Origin: Whalleya microplaca
Lineage: Eukaryota; Ascomycota; Sordariomycetes; Xylariales; Xylariaceae
Length of the DNA stretch: 64,000 nucleotides
Assembly (NCBI GenBank): GCA_022497155.1
Contig: MU385755.1
Coordinates: forward strand, 124,001 to 188,000
Direction of reading: 5' to 3'
Shown here: positions 49,501 to 62,922 of the stretch, one piece after another
How the letters are laid out: each line of letters starts with the position of its first letter
How positions within the stretch are numbered: the first letter of the stretch is position 1
The notes under the pieces: generated by a model
Told to the model about the DNA's origin: nothing
What the model saw: only the letters and a program-made list of their open reading frames with translations
The model's database searches: none
Position numbers and translations under genes: made by a program

Positions 49501-52500
49501 ATCTTTAATACAGTATGAATCATATGGCAGAGTGACTCAAAAGATATGTATGTAATTTGCTTAAAACGAACCTTAAACGAACTCATGATTGGGCTATGTC
49601 CAAAATTCAGTCATCGCCGTGTTTGCCAGCTGCCCCACCTTCTTTCGCCAGGTGTCACTCGAGCTCCGTATTACTTGATATCTCTTCTACAGCAACTTTC
49701 AATTATTATAAGCCCACAAGGCGCCATGGCTTTAGGATTAAATCTATATATATTGCAGGTAAATTTTTCTCTAGCCTCCAAGTGTTGTGGGTAAACCAAG
49801 AATAGGTACATCCCACGCCATTGTGTGGAGGTACTTACCCCTTTTGATATCCGGATACAACATGCGTTGTATAATCGATCGCGTGACATAAACCAGTTTT
49901 TTTTTTATAGAGTTCAGATAAAAGCTTGCAGTATAGATTATTTATTCAACAATTCCCAAACTGTGGACACAGCTACTATGTATCTACTCTGTGGACATGG
50001 CTCAAATAGGGTAATTAGATATATGTAACAAGACTTGCCGACCATCCCTGAACGTTGGGAGAGCATTATAGGTCACGTATAATACACTATTAGGAACAGA
50101 TATTCGGAAAATTAGTAACTTAATCTTCACTACAAAGTTTATTCTCATTTCAACTATGAGTTGCCATCGCCGATCTTGGCAACACGGCTCTTAATGTACG
50201 GGTTCAAATGAATAGATAAGTCAATGACAGAGCTGGCATTCTCTCGAAGAATCCAGGAAGCTATTCCTTCAAATCTCATGGTCAAAGGAATTTTCTTCTG
50301 TCTCATCAACCCATAGATTTCCAAATGTTTTCTAGATCTATTTTCTTCCATCCGGTAAAGTCCCCTTAATTTTACATTATAGTGCTAGGTACAATCCATA
50401 ATCATTCCAGGATGTTCCGGGATGTAACTTTGTGCCGCTTCATAGAATGACAGGCCTAAGTTAAGTGTGCGCAATAGGTCCTTTGGATAGCGAGGACTGC
50501 AGGTGCTCGGCCTGTTGTATTCATGAGATTGCTGCAAAACCCAAATTGCTTAAAGCTAACTAGGCGGTGATACCTCTAATTAGATTGGCAGGCGTTCTCT
50601 CCATAGCTCGATTTCAAATTCTCTAGCTACCTGTGCCTCTTCAAAATCTTTCGGGCTTCGTTTTGTATCTCCATGACGATTGGGTTTGAAGCTTTGCTAA
50701 GCTTACTCGGTGCAGGTACCCCCTGTGCTGCGTATTACCAACAGAAGGTACGCATCGATGATTTACAGGGTCTATGAACGAGTAAGCCTGGTTCATTAAT
50801 CAGTGAAAGAGCCTCACATGTTCTAGAATCTGACTCACGAGAGCCCTTGAAGGCCTTTCTTACGACATCCTAGGAGATGCTGCCAAGGTCACTATTATCG
50901 TTCCGGGCGCATCGTGCTTCGTGGTGAAAGTCTCAAAAGCTCCACGAGAAGCCAATAATCGATGTGATGATATTTTCAACATTCAATTTGCCAGCAGGTG
51001 TTCAGGTCCCCTATTTTCACTGCTAGCTATGACAAATACATATAGATCAGTGTCACACTGAGACTGCCCTCAAGTTACATCGTAGTTGGAGCTAGCTTAA
51101 TAATACTACACTGATATTATGCAGGATTGAGCTGCCGGAAGCTACCCAATTCACATGACAAAGTATAAGTCGTTGAGGTACCAGAGCCGGATCCTCTAAC
51201 CGTCAGCTCGGCCGATATACCTGCCCTACTACGCTGACAGCAGCTATTGTCAACATGAGCTATCAAGCCACACGACATAGTCGTACCGGACGGATATGAT
51301 GAAACGAGATGCAGAGCGCCGGCCTGGAGGCTTTGAGGCTTTGTTTGGTATGGCCTATCTACTACGTAGTTTTGTAATGGCGAGACGTAAAGCATTTTGG
51401 ATATAGCCAATCAAGAGTTTCACGGACTTAAAAATTCTTCAACAATACGCAGGAGCGCCCCGGTCAGACATCTGGAATATTTACTTTTTCTTCAACTAGT
51501 TATCCCAGTGCTGATGATTACTGGGTTATAAAAATCTGACAATCTCTACCTTAGGTAGCTTACCCATCTGCAAAACCCTGGACCGTACAGGAGTAGACGT
51601 TGTAGAACTGGGACGATCCACCTGTTGTGCCCTCGGGCTGCATGTCAGAATCCATAACGAGCAGGATCAGCCGTCAGGTAGGACAACGTGCCATGATGGC
51701 ACTGGAGAGCTTAGTGAATAGCATGGTCTACTATTAACGGTGATGCTACTGCCAAGCGCGTCAAGCTCCTCTGCCTGCAGCTAATTCTAGCCGCGTACTG
51801 ATATGGGCTTCGAACTTATTGGGTTCCGATCGGTTTCCAGGACTCGATGCAGCAGAGAGGGATGTGCCGCCGTCCCTAGCGCTTCGCGGTGATGTATTAT
51901 ACGTAAACTACCTAACCTACGTTATGTAGCCAGCCCTCTTCTCAGGAACCAAATGGAAAGGCAACCATACACTAGTAATTTGGACGAGACGAGCTTGGCC
52001 TCACAGAGATGAAGTCGGCTGTCGGGCTCTCTCACCTGCTGCAGCCACAAGATAGTGTAGGCGGAATGCAAGTCGCTCGATGCGGAAGTAGGGGCCCCTG
52101 TCCTCCTATGCCCACAGCTTTTTCCTCCTTGCACAACAGAAAGGGAAGAAGAATTGCTCGCCGCCCTCTATAAAGGCTTCGGCGGCCTATGATCGGCGCT
52201 TCTGTCGTGCCAGGACCGACCTCAGATCATGTCTTAAGAGCCGAAAGCTCGTAAACTCGGCGCTGGGTCTCATGACAGGGAAAAAACTGATGCAGCATGC
52301 GTCTTCTGCAAGAAGAAGTTAACAGCTCTCTCCCAGAGCCAACGGGTTTAAACTATTGGATTTCTTCCCTTTGCCATGACTAGGGAGCTCATATACAGTT
52401 GCTCTTTTTGAGTCGCGTATTGCCGACCTATCCATAATGTGGCGTGGGCGAGAACATCAGATAAGGCATGGAAGCAGGGAGATTTGCTATCTTGCCGCGT

Positions 52501-55500
52501 CGAAAGGCAGCGTGGTGACTTCATCGCAGTTTACATGCAGGGCATGATGAGTTCGTTTTCCTCATCAACTACTTTTTTTCCCTGTCAGATACGGGGATTA
52601 TTCCTGCATGCTCCGAACTGGTTGGTGTCATCGTCATTTGTGACAGAAAGTTGTCTCATGCTGCACACGCTCTCATTGTCTCTCTTCTCTCTGCCAGTCC
52701 GGTCTTTCTCGACAGCAAGCTACCCCGCCCCGGACCTTACAATTATCATTCATGCTTTGGCCTATGTACGTAGCTAAGAGGCAGGATAAAATGACAAATC
52801 CCCAAAAAGGGAATTCGGAGCATAAAGGACAATGTGCAGAATATGATATCTTTGAGTGGTCTTGCGGCTGATCCAGGCTTCTCAGCTAGTCAAGACCATA
52901 TTAGATGTGTTCCACTCGGCAACAATCCTCTTGGGTAGGAGATCGTTGGGATGTCAGGGATGGTGATTGGCTCTCTCCGAGTCGAGTTGACGTGATTTGT
53001 TTTCCAACGTGTTACGCGGCATTAAACCGGATATCAACCTCAGAAGAATAGGTTAATGGGTTGCTGGGAAAGAGGCTTGGCGTCCTGCATCGCCCCCTGC
53101 CCGCGGCTCCAATGCCAACATGTGGTTTCCTAGCTTGAGGATAGGGGATACTGGGATGATTCAAACATATCAAGCTCTTCCGGCCAACCCGGAGATATTC
53201 CTCGCGGCCGACCAAGACCTGAAGTAACGCCGGGGAGCTCACGATGAAGTCTCATCGGGACTACCCTATATTCCGAGAAAGTAGAGGGCCGGTTGACGAG
53301 CTTAGGGCTCGTTTACACTAAGATGTTGTACTAATTCTGGCCCTTCCACTGGGGCCTATGAGCGGCAACTCTCATTGTTCAGACGAATGAATTGTTTTAC
53401 GCATTCCCGAAGTCCCACACCAGCCGGAACCGTGATTTACCTCTATGATGCTATGGGTGCTATCATTCGGGGGAGCAATATTCGTCCCGTTTCTCTCCGA
53501 ATGCCGCGTACAAATAGGGATTTGATACTCTCACTTAAGCGTTTCAAATATAGAAGCACACCAGACTTCGTCGTAGTGATCGGAAATATGCAGAATGTGA
53601 CAAACTTCATCTGTAGCTGTCTTAGCTGCCTAACATTGGGGAAAGGGGTCTATTGAACGGCCCGGCGTGGTGTTTAGGTGGGTGCATTCTCGGACCCGTG
53701 CCGTTCGGAAGTGGAGCCTCGGCATGGCCAAGGGCCCGGGACCAGGTCATATTCTCCATCGGCCTCTGTAGAGCTCTTCCGGGCAACACCAACAACCAAA
53801 GGCTTGCAAGAGACTCCAGCGGAAGACAGCGTGTATGCAATATGTTACAGAAGTCAGCCCCACAACCTTGCGGCTCTATACCTAATAGATGATACCTGGA
53901 GTTGTTAGAATGATATAGGCGGACTTTGTATGCTCCAGTATATTCTAACGTCAATCATCAGGAATAGAAGGAAACCGAAGTAGGTTATGATACCTACAAG
54001 TTAATCAATGGGGCCGAGTGACAGAGCAAGTCGTTGCTGTATAGAATCGGAATGGGCGCCTCAGATATGTGATCACGGCTTGTTGCCATATACCCATCGC
54101 CTGGTTGAAGTCGCGCGTATACAAATTGGTGGATGATTGGAGTGCTGCGTATATGCATGGCAAGAATAAACTGAAACCCCGGTGAATATAAATGTGAACA
54201 CTCGTGTAGCACAAGCTGAGAATTGCATTGGTTTCTGGGACTCACATCCGACGCGCTTTACGGAGGAAGCCAAGTGTTGCGGCTATGATTAAATTGTTGA
54301 AGATAAGAGAGTTGTGCAAAGCTAGTAGAACGAATCAGAGCTTGGAGAAGAGAAACAGTGCGAGTCCCCTACGGGTACTTGCAGGAACGCCACGATCTTT
54401 CATGCTCTAATTTAGGGAGCTGTGGTTCACATGTGATAGACCCTGCTGGTGTTCATAAAGTTGTCAAAGGGGCTTTAGGGGCTGCTTGTCTAGAGAGTTT
54501 TGGTATCGAATCGATCTATAACACGTCTAATATCAGGACATGACGTAGGCGAAGTATGTAGAATAAAATGTGCTACACGTAACATGACTCTGCGTACGTA
54601 GTTAATGCAAAGTTTCCCGACGACAGTGACTGTACGTTTATAGTGAGTTGTTCCAGTGCGGGAGATTTCTCGGCGGTTTTGCGGGCTTACACTTGACTGT
54701 TTGGTCAAAAGCATACCGTATTTAATCATTGAAAGGCTGCTGTCTAAAAGTTTAGGTATGTATTGGGTTTCGACCAAAGAGCCTGGACTAATCAGCAATA
54801 TCCGTAATGTTTGAGATGATTTTCGATGTGCTTGTCATGATTTGACCGGGAGGTTGCGTATGGCCGGTGGCGTGTCCTATTCCCAAGCTTTAGTTAATAG
54901 ACACGGTATGGTACGATATTTATAAACGTATGAGAACCGATAGATAGTTGCTTACCAAGCCTCGTTCCACATTGTAATATAAACATTAATGTTCACTCGA
55001 AGAGAGACCAATCATCCCAAATATGATTCGGCACCGATGCTTGACTTCATGACTTCCGAAGATACGAAAGCAATGGTAGTCAGCTCGAATTTATAAAATC
55101 ACAGATAAGCGCCGCATCTGGAGTGACGCAGCAGTTTTCCAAACGTAACTTTGACTCTTTCCAGATCATCAGTTGCCGGTCGCGGCATCTTCTCTAGAAC
55201 TGCCTGAAAAGGATCTATAATCATCTAGACCGTTCACGAAGATACTGTACACATTCCATGTTGCTTGTTATATTCCGTAGGGTAGCCGGCAAGACTTAGT
55301 CCAACAGATCGCTGCAAGGGCACGAATTCGAGGTTCAACGACGGCAGCTACCCGTGAGATGGTGACTTCTGGATGGATTGGATGATAAGGGGTTTTCGAT
55401 ATCGGTGCCGGCGAGAAATGCCTGTCATTCAACCTGCTGAGTTACCGAACAATATGCTTGTTGAACAGTATAATGTGGATCGATACTCATGCAGTTTTTG

Positions 55501-58500
55501 TATTTGCGCATTGATCATGATTGAAGATGTTTTTTCTCGATCTGAGAAGATAATAATTACAACAGGCTGATGAAGTCAATAAACATAACTGAGGTTGCTC
55601 TGCTCTTCCCTCGGGCCGTCAGATGTGTCTAGATGCATCACAGGCATGAATGATATAGATCTAGACCCTGTAGTCTGGTGTCAATATTATTTAAATGTAC
55701 CTGAGCTCCTTCTCCCGGAAAGCTCATATGCTCCGAGCTATGCCATTCTGCCAGCTGCGAGATCCAAGTCTATCGCCGAAGCTTAACATGGTATGTTGAC
55801 AGATGGGTCGTCGATGCGGACGAAGTGGGCTTTCAGGGGCAAAGCGACCCAGGTACGGCCATGTGTTCATGTTCACTCGCACAGAACCCACATACGTGCC
55901 TGCAATGCCATCCAGCGAAGAGCGTCTGGAGAGGAAAAGTGAGTGAGAGAGAGATCAAGAGGGCCCTGCTCCGTACGTATCAGTTGATTTCGGTCTTGGC
56001 GTTACCAGTTTTCGATGTTAAATTGTTCACGTGTTAGGTTAATTTTTGCAGGCAAATAGTATGTGGAGGCTGGCCGAGATCCTATTGGATCTCCTGTTGG
56101 ATCTCCTGCTGGATCTTAGCCAGATGTTTGTGATGAGGGGCTGACAGCTCCGGTGGCGCAAAGCCAGCAGCCCAGCAGCCCAGCTACCCGCCCAATTGCG
56201 TGGGACGAGCTGAGGAAGTCAATAGATCAAGGGGCTCTGGAGTTTATTTTTGAATTAGGTTCAGTTTTTTCGCTTGTGGCACTCTGCGTAGGGTTGTATA
56301 TGTAGCACCAATCAAGAAGAAGTATCGGCACTCAATCTTGCCAGTATGCTAGCTAGACCAGTCTATAGGAAGCCAGACTCATCACCATGACGATCTCGTC
56401 AGTCGACAAACATGGCTTTCATAAAGCCACATTCTTGCAGCTGTCATAACCCAATTCGCCTCAATTGACATCAGCATTGAGCCTGCACGTGTGTGAAACC
56501 GTTAGTATAGCTTATGTCCATTAATGAACATCACCTAGTCACTATGGCTTGTTCAGGCTGTGCCCATGTCAGGATGGAGATGAGTATAGAAAGGTTGAGT
56601 AAGGATTCGACGCATCTTAGGCGCCAGGCGTCTGTTGCTTCTTGATTGGAACAATTGCATATCCAAGCAATGCAATTGTACTTCTTCACCAACAGCAGCA
56701 AGAACACTTGCAGCAGATGATTGACTGAAGCTGCTGGGTACTATGGAGCACAGGTTTCTTGGGTAAAGAGATGTGGGCATTGCCGCCAATGATACTTGAC
56801 TTGTCGGCTACCTCCACGAAACGGAGCAGTCTTCCGCGTAACTTAATAACCCTCAAAGTTTGTGGCTAGCGCGTGCGAAATGAGGTCTCATGACCTATTT
56901 TGTAAGGGTATCCAAGGAGGAGCCTAGCCCGGCCATCGAATCCACGTCTAGGTTGCCCTTTTGCATGCGGATGTACCCACTGGGTATATAGTATTGCTGA
57001 GTGCGACATGTTCGCTGCAGAGCTACCAGTTCGTGGGTTGAATTGGATGGCTGTTGTTAGTTGATCTTCCTGTTCCTGGCGGCACTCATTCAGCTGGTTG
57101 ATCGTGGTGCTGCGTGAAGAATATCCCCCTGCTAGTGAAAACATGTGATTTCGAGTTCTGCCCAAAATGGAAAACCTGAACAACGGAACGGGGTCCTAAT
57201 AGACATTGAAAACTGAAAAGGGATCATGAGCCCATCGCGAAAAAAGCTTGGATCGTAAGCGTAGACCGGCTGCTGGCTAAGCTTAACTAGGTTGTCTCCA
57301 GGACTGGACTCCGTACTGCGTATGATGGATGCCAAGATATGTGGAGTAGCGGACGGATCAAATGGCCGGCACTAATAATAAGCAGAGAGAGAGCTTCTGA
57401 GTTCTGACGTTGTCTCGCAGTAAAAGTCTCATGATGCATTGGGCTGCGGCAGGGATCGCTCAACCAACTCTCGTCCCGGCTGTAGCTATGTAAGAGCAGC
57501 AGCTCGCTTCTCTACGTGAACAGTTTCTTTAGGATGAAGAAAATCAATTCACGATGGAGTTCAACCTGTATCCTTCACCATGTAGCCAGCCATCGGTGCC
57601 AATGCTACCGTGAAATAGTATGGTACCGCGCTTCTGCCTCCTGATGCTGTGAACCCCAGCCAAAGCAGCGCTCTACTGGGGGCTGTTCCCGGAAACACCC
57701 CCTCGAGAAGATCGAAGTGCGGGGCATGAGGAATAGCTGGGAAAGCAAGAAATCTGTGCGAGTGGAAGATCGAAAAATAAAAGCGAGGGGTTGCTAGGTG
57801 GGGATCCCTTATTAGGTAGAGAACATACACCCGATATATCCACTGCACGAGAAAGTCTTGTTGATGAAGCATTTCTCATTCATACCTACATATATACAGA
57901 CACACGGAAGAGTCTTTTTGCCTTATGCAGGATCCAGAACGAGTGAGTCGCACATTCGTGCAACATGGTCACGTAGTAGCACAATAGACTATAGGCTTCT
58001 TGAGCATCTACGTCAATGACATGTGTTGAAACACATGTAAGTCGTACAGAGTGATTATCCACAAACTTCCAATGCAGCACAGTGATGGTGGCTGTCAGCC
58101 TCAGCCACTTGCAATGACCAAGAAGGTGTTCGATGGCCTACGATGGAAGTGCACTTATTATGAGAGCATGTAGGTGCCTGAAGAGAAGCGACACGGAAGT
58201 ATGTACATGTATACTCGTGAGTCGTCATCTCGATCACCAAGAACCAGTACTGGATAACTGGGTATAATCTGACCCAAGGGATATAATCATAGCCAAGAGG
58301 AGAACTATTGTCGGGAAAAGCAAAGCCAACAACTATCTGAAAAATGCCGCCTGATACATACCCAGATCGCCGGTCTCTTCCTCAGCGGGCACTCATGGTA
58401 TACGTATGTGGAAGCGCAGCAAGTTTAAGGGTAGCTGGACGATTGATGGCCAGTCAAAGGGGCCTCGGCGGGCCTGACCCTGCAGATTCGACATCTGCTT

Positions 58501-59641
58501 CTTCCCAATGCCCTTCTTTGACTTCGGCTGCCGAGTCTTATTTAGCGCCCTCGCAGTCCTTCTTGAGAGGAGCACATGAGCAAGCCCCAATTTTCATGAC
58601 CCCTGGCCTTTGCATACATGGACCCTGGAGTAGGTGGTCATGCTGAGGATAATTGACCGTTAGTTGTTGAATATATGTACATACCAGTTGTCCCAGTCAA
58701 AAAGAGAAAAGAAGAAAAAAAAAACACTGAGGCTTCCCAGCTTTAATGCCTCGAGAACATCCTACAGACACATTGGTCTTTCTTCATTGCTGCCCAGGAG
58801 TCGTCCTTCCATTGAGTTCCACGATAAGGACCTATCTCCGCGGGCTATATTGGCGAGAGAACAAAGTCGATCACCTGCAGCAGGCAACGGAACCCAGTTG
58901 GGAAGCAGACGCCTGTCAGAAAGAACGAGGTCGAGGACGAATACGATAGCCGCAATATACACTGCTCGAGAAAAACCCGGACTGGTATAGGGACAGAAAG
59001 ACTGAATCATTCCAACGCGTTCCCGTCTCCTTTTCGTAGGGGTTGAGAAATCGAAGGAGACCGGTCAGGGCTCAGAAAGAAGACACTTGACATCTTGGGC
59101 AATTTTTGGCCAGGACTTGCAGCGGTATCTGGTAGAGCTGTCTACCTACTCACTCGTATTGGGCATACATAACCCCAGCATCTCAACAAGAAAGCGACAT
59201 AGAGCACGGCGGACCTGTCCTTGCCAAAAAACAAAAACAAAACAAAACAACCCAACCAAAGGTCTTTCTGCTATATGAAATCGGTGCGTCCGGTGTCTAT
59301 GAGAGTACCCGTCATAAACATATAATCAGAGCAGGAGAAAACAAGAAACAAGAAAAACAGAAACAAGACGAAATTGAGGTCACAGGTGAATTACTACCGT
59401 TATTATTCCACCCAAAATCTACTTTGTAAGCTCTGGGTTAGGTGGTCATTCTTTTTGGGTTTTTGGGATGAAGGCTACATAGGTCGCCTGATAGGGTACC
59501 TACATATACTAACGTTTATTATTATGATCTGTAGGTTCATTCGTCGAATCGTCGGGCTCATTGAAGCTGATAGGCATTTGAAGGCGCTAGAGAGGGAGAG
59601 AGAGAGTACGGAATACAGAGAGTACAGAGAGTACGGAGTAC
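49501..59641. other. 10 kb gene desert
   Basis: No gene could be supported in this stretch. The longest open frames are 112 codons (52439-52777, plus) and 110 codons (53954-53622, minus), neither with a recognisable domain or clear splice partner. A 12-bp repeat (TTGGATCTCCTG) occurs near 56085-56118. The region may hold decayed genes or non-coding transcripts, but nothing I see proves it. Confidence 0.5.
56085..56118. repeat. 12-bp tandem repeat, about 2.8 copies
   Basis: TTGGATCTCCTG occurs twice in tandem, followed by a diverged third copy beginning CTGGATCTT. Confidence 0.85.
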
Positions 59642-59644
59642 AGA

Positions 59645-59741
59645 GCGGCAACTTTTAGCACCCTAGCAGCCCAGCAGCCCAGCAGCCCAGCAAGCACAGA
59701 GCAGCGCAGAGGGCCCCATCACGCCCGTGCAGGATTTCCAT
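59645..59741. repeat. Left copy of 97-bp duplicate flanking an assembly gap
   Basis: The 97 bp beginning GCGGCAACTTTTA and ending TTTCCAT realign without gaps to 59814-59910. This copy looks like normal sequence with CAGC repeats; it is followed by a 58-base G run. Confidence 0.85.
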
Positions 59742-59799
<58 letters not shown>

Positions 59800-59813
59800 C
59801 GGCNNNNNNNNNN
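59742..59813. other. Poly-G run and 10-N assembly gap
   Basis: Fifty-eight G (59742-59799), then CGGC and ten N (59804-59813). The G run is probably not genomic; see the finding on this locus. Confidence 0.9.
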
Positions 59814-59910
59814 GCGGCAACTTTTACCCCCCAAGCCCCCCCCCAGCCCACCCGCCCCCCCACCCCCGCCCAGCGCACCGGGGCCCACCACGCCCGTGCC
59901 GGTTTTCCAT
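59814..59910. repeat. Right copy of 97-bp duplicate, C-biased errors
   Basis: Same length and order as 59645-59741, but with about two dozen substitutions, nearly all to C. It is followed by 22 C and then unique sequence (ATCTTGCTCCCC). Confidence 0.85.
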
Positions 59911-59981
59911 CCCCCCCCCCCCCCCCCCCCCCATCTTGCTCCCCTGGTCCCCTGTTCCCCCATTTTGAACGACTCAACTGA

Positions 59982-60010
59982 GAAGAAGAAGAAGAAGAAG
60001 AAGAAGAAGA
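59982..60010. repeat. (GAA)n microsatellite
   Basis: About nine GAA units in the region upstream of the GSK-3 leader. Confidence 0.85.
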
Positions 60011-60238
60011 CGAAGTCACCAAGTACCTAGGTACCTCCAGATTCGACCCCTCCTCTCCTCTCACACGCTCTCACGCTCTCACTCGCTCTGACTGGGCCAC
60101 TCAAACCATCCACCATCCACCTCCCACCTTCATCACTCCCGCCTACCTAACCACCTACAAAACCTCTACCTTGCGTATTTCCATCCTTCCCAACGTCTCG
60201 CGGGGCTCGTTGCCAATCTACCAATCTACCCAGCCGAA

Positions 60239-60718
60239 GTAAGTCTTCTCTGTCTCCTCTTTCTTTGTTCCTCATGTGCATCATCAGCCCCTCATCTCAT
60301 CTCGAGTCTGTCGATGTCATCAATGTCAATTCGATGCCGTATAGTCGTTATACGCATGCACACAATTTTCCGCCGACTAACTGGTGGTGCTGCAGGCAAG
60401 CATCAGGTCTTCCCAGGTCATCATCCCACAAGGTGAGTCCACTCGCTTCTTGCCTGCTCGCCTGCTCGCCTGCCTACCTCTCATGTCTACCTGTCTCTCT
60501 CTACCTGTCTCTACCTGTCTACCTACCTGCTCGTCCTGCTCTCAACTGTCTACCTGCCTGCCTGCCTACCTGCCTTGCTTCCATGTCTGTCCGGCTGTCT
60601 GGCCGTCTGTCTGGCTGTCTGCTTGCCTAGAATTATACCTACTTCTTAGTACACAGGCACACAATACATACACTACTACACACACACACTTTCTCTCTCT
60701 CTCTCTCTCTCTCTACAG
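60239..60718 (+). other. Two probable 5'-UTR introns of the GSK-3 gene
   Basis: Intron A: GTAAGT donor at 60239, GACTAACTGG branch and CTGCAG acceptor at 60395. Intron B: GTGAGT donor at 60433 and TCTACAG acceptor at 60718, with a CCTGCCTGCC-rich interior and a (CT)n tract before the acceptor. A short exon (60396-60432) lies between them. The leader then runs to the start codon at 61384. Confidence 0.5.
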
Positions 60719-61383
60719 ATAGATTCATGTCCCCATGTCCAGATTCATCCTTCAACATATTCAATACATTCCGTCCAACCTGCCCTGTCCCAGCCCATCT
60801 CATCATCAATCATTCCATCAACTACGTAACCGGCCTATTTTCATCCACCAGGTAGCTCCAACCACTCGCTGCACACCTAAAAGTTCTTTCGAGTCACGTT
60901 CCGTCATTTGGGCCACTTGCAACCCCGCCAGAACCCCTACCTACATATAACCTCCGCCTTCTTGCGATACCACACCGTCTTGATCCCAGAGCTTTCTGCA
61001 TAGATCCTAATTGTTACATCTGCTTAGGTCCGATTTTCTGCCCTTTTGCGAAACCACCGTCCACTCCCCATTTACTCTTAGTTCAGCATCGTAACTGTTC
61101 GCACCTAAACCGTGTGTTGCGTGTGTGTGTGTGTGTCTCCGTGTGTGTATTGGTCCCGACCGGCACTTCAATTCGGCCTCACCTCCTCACCCGACGAAGA
61201 GACTGAGCCCACGCGAGTGTCTTCTGTCAATTGCGCTCGAGACGCAGCCCGACCCTGCCGTTCAACCGTTGCCCAACACGGCGTCCCGATCCGCGCGTCA
61301 GACGCCTTCCGTCTCTTCCTGCTGACGCTAAGAAGACGCCTTGGAGAGTCCCATTTTGCAACCAATAGAGAACTGCCTCCAAC

Positions 61384-62922
61384 ATGGCGCAAAATCGCCC
61401 AACAGCGGCCTTCAATACCCTTCGCATGGGAGGTGAGCCAGTCCCCTTCACCCCTCCCCTCCCCTTCCCCCCCTACTCTCTTCCCCCGTCCGATGATACC
61501 TGTTTCGAACAGTAGTACTAAGACAAGACGATAGAAGTCATCCGGGAAAAGGTCCAGGATGGCATCACCGGCGAAACGAGGGATCTGCAGTACACGCAGT
61601 GTAAAATCGTCGGCAACGGCTCCTTCGGTGTCGTTTTCCAGACGAAATTGTCTCCGTCTGGGGAAGACGCGGCCATCAAGCGGGTTCTTCAAGACAAGAG
61701 GTTCAAGGTAACTCAATGGAGTATGATCAGGTACTGTTACGTCCGTCGACTAATTACTCCGGCGTAGAATCGTGAGCTTCAAATCATGCGCATCGTCCGA
61801 CACCCGAACATCGTGCAGTTGAAGGCTTTCTACTACTCCAATGGGGAGCGTGTGAGCATTTTGAATTGTCCAGTAGCGAGCCGGGCATAAGCTAACTACC
61901 CAAACAGAAGGACGAGGTCTACCTGAATTTGGTGCAAGAGTTCGTACCCGAGACGGTCTATCGCGCTTCTCGCTTCTTTAACAAGATGAAGTCGACTATG
62001 CCGATTCTTGAAGTGAAGCTCTACATCTACCAGCTTTTTCGCGCTCTAGCCTACATTCATTCCCAAGGAATCTGCCACCGTGACATCAAGCCGCAAAACC
62101 TCTTGCTTGACCCAAACACTGGTGTACTCAAGCTATGCGATTTTGGAAGTGCGAAGATCCTAGTTGAGAATGAGCCTAATGTTTCATACATTTGCTCTAG
62201 ATACTACCGAGCACCGGAACTCATCTTTGGTGCCACCAATTACACCACCAAAATCGGTAGGTTGAAATGCCTCTACTATGTGTTCACATATTCGCGTGAG
62301 AAAAATGCTCATCAGGTCTTCTAGATGTTTGGTCAACAGGCTGCGTGATGGCAGAATTGATGCTGGGTCAACCTCTGTTCCCTGGAGAATCTGGTATCGA
62401 TCAATTAGTAGAAATCATCAAGGTGCTGGGAACTCCGACGCGAGAACAAATCCGAACTATGAATCCGAATTATATGGAGCACAAGTTTCCCCAAATCAAA
62501 CCGCACCCATTCAGTAAGGTGTTTAGGAAGGCAGATTCGAATGCCCTTGATTTGATAGCAAGATTGCTGGAATACACGCCGACGGAACGCCTCGGCGCTA
62601 TTGATGCTATGGTCCATCCGTTCTTCGACGAGCTTCGAGATCCCCACACGAAACTGCCGGATTCGCGACACTCGAGCGGGCAGATGAGAGATCTACCAAA
62701 CCTCTTCGACTTCTCCAGGCACGGTGAGTATAATGCCACTTGATCTTGAATGATAATTGCGCGATTGCTAATTAGACTCTATGTACAGAACTATCCATCG
62801 CACCGCCACTCAACCACAAACTAGTTCCTGCTCATATGAAATCTGTCTTGGCATCGCGTGGACTCGATATAGACAACTTTACGCCCATGACGAAGCAAGA
62901 AATGGCGGCAAAATTAGATTGA
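61384..62922 (+). CDS. Glycogen synthase kinase 3 (GSK-3 / shaggy-type Ser/Thr kinase)
   Basis: CMGC-family kinase in cytosol and nucleus acting in development and stress signalling. Exons 61384-61432, 61535-61707, 61768-61851, 61908-62256, 62325-62723 and 62789-62922 give 395 residues, the standard fungal length. The Gly-loop is GNGSFGVVF, the ATP-binding Lys is in DAAIKRV (Lys65), the catalytic loop is [12 protein letters not shown] (Asp161), and DFG is at 180-182. The activation Tyr lies in [13 protein letters not shown] (Tyr196), with the Arg residues of the primed-substrate pocket present. The C-lobe ([21 protein letters not shown]) is complete, so the kinase should be active. Confidence 0.97.

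Noticed and set aside
50673..52777. Forward open segments including a 112-codon ORF at 52439
   Set aside because: Open runs of this length are expected by chance in several kilobases over six frames; no domain, no convincing intron phase between segments.
59655..60064. Apparent Gly-, Pro- or Ser-rich ORFs on both strands around the poly-G and N run
   Set aside because: They are translations of homopolymers, N characters and the GAA microsatellite in a likely assembly artefact.
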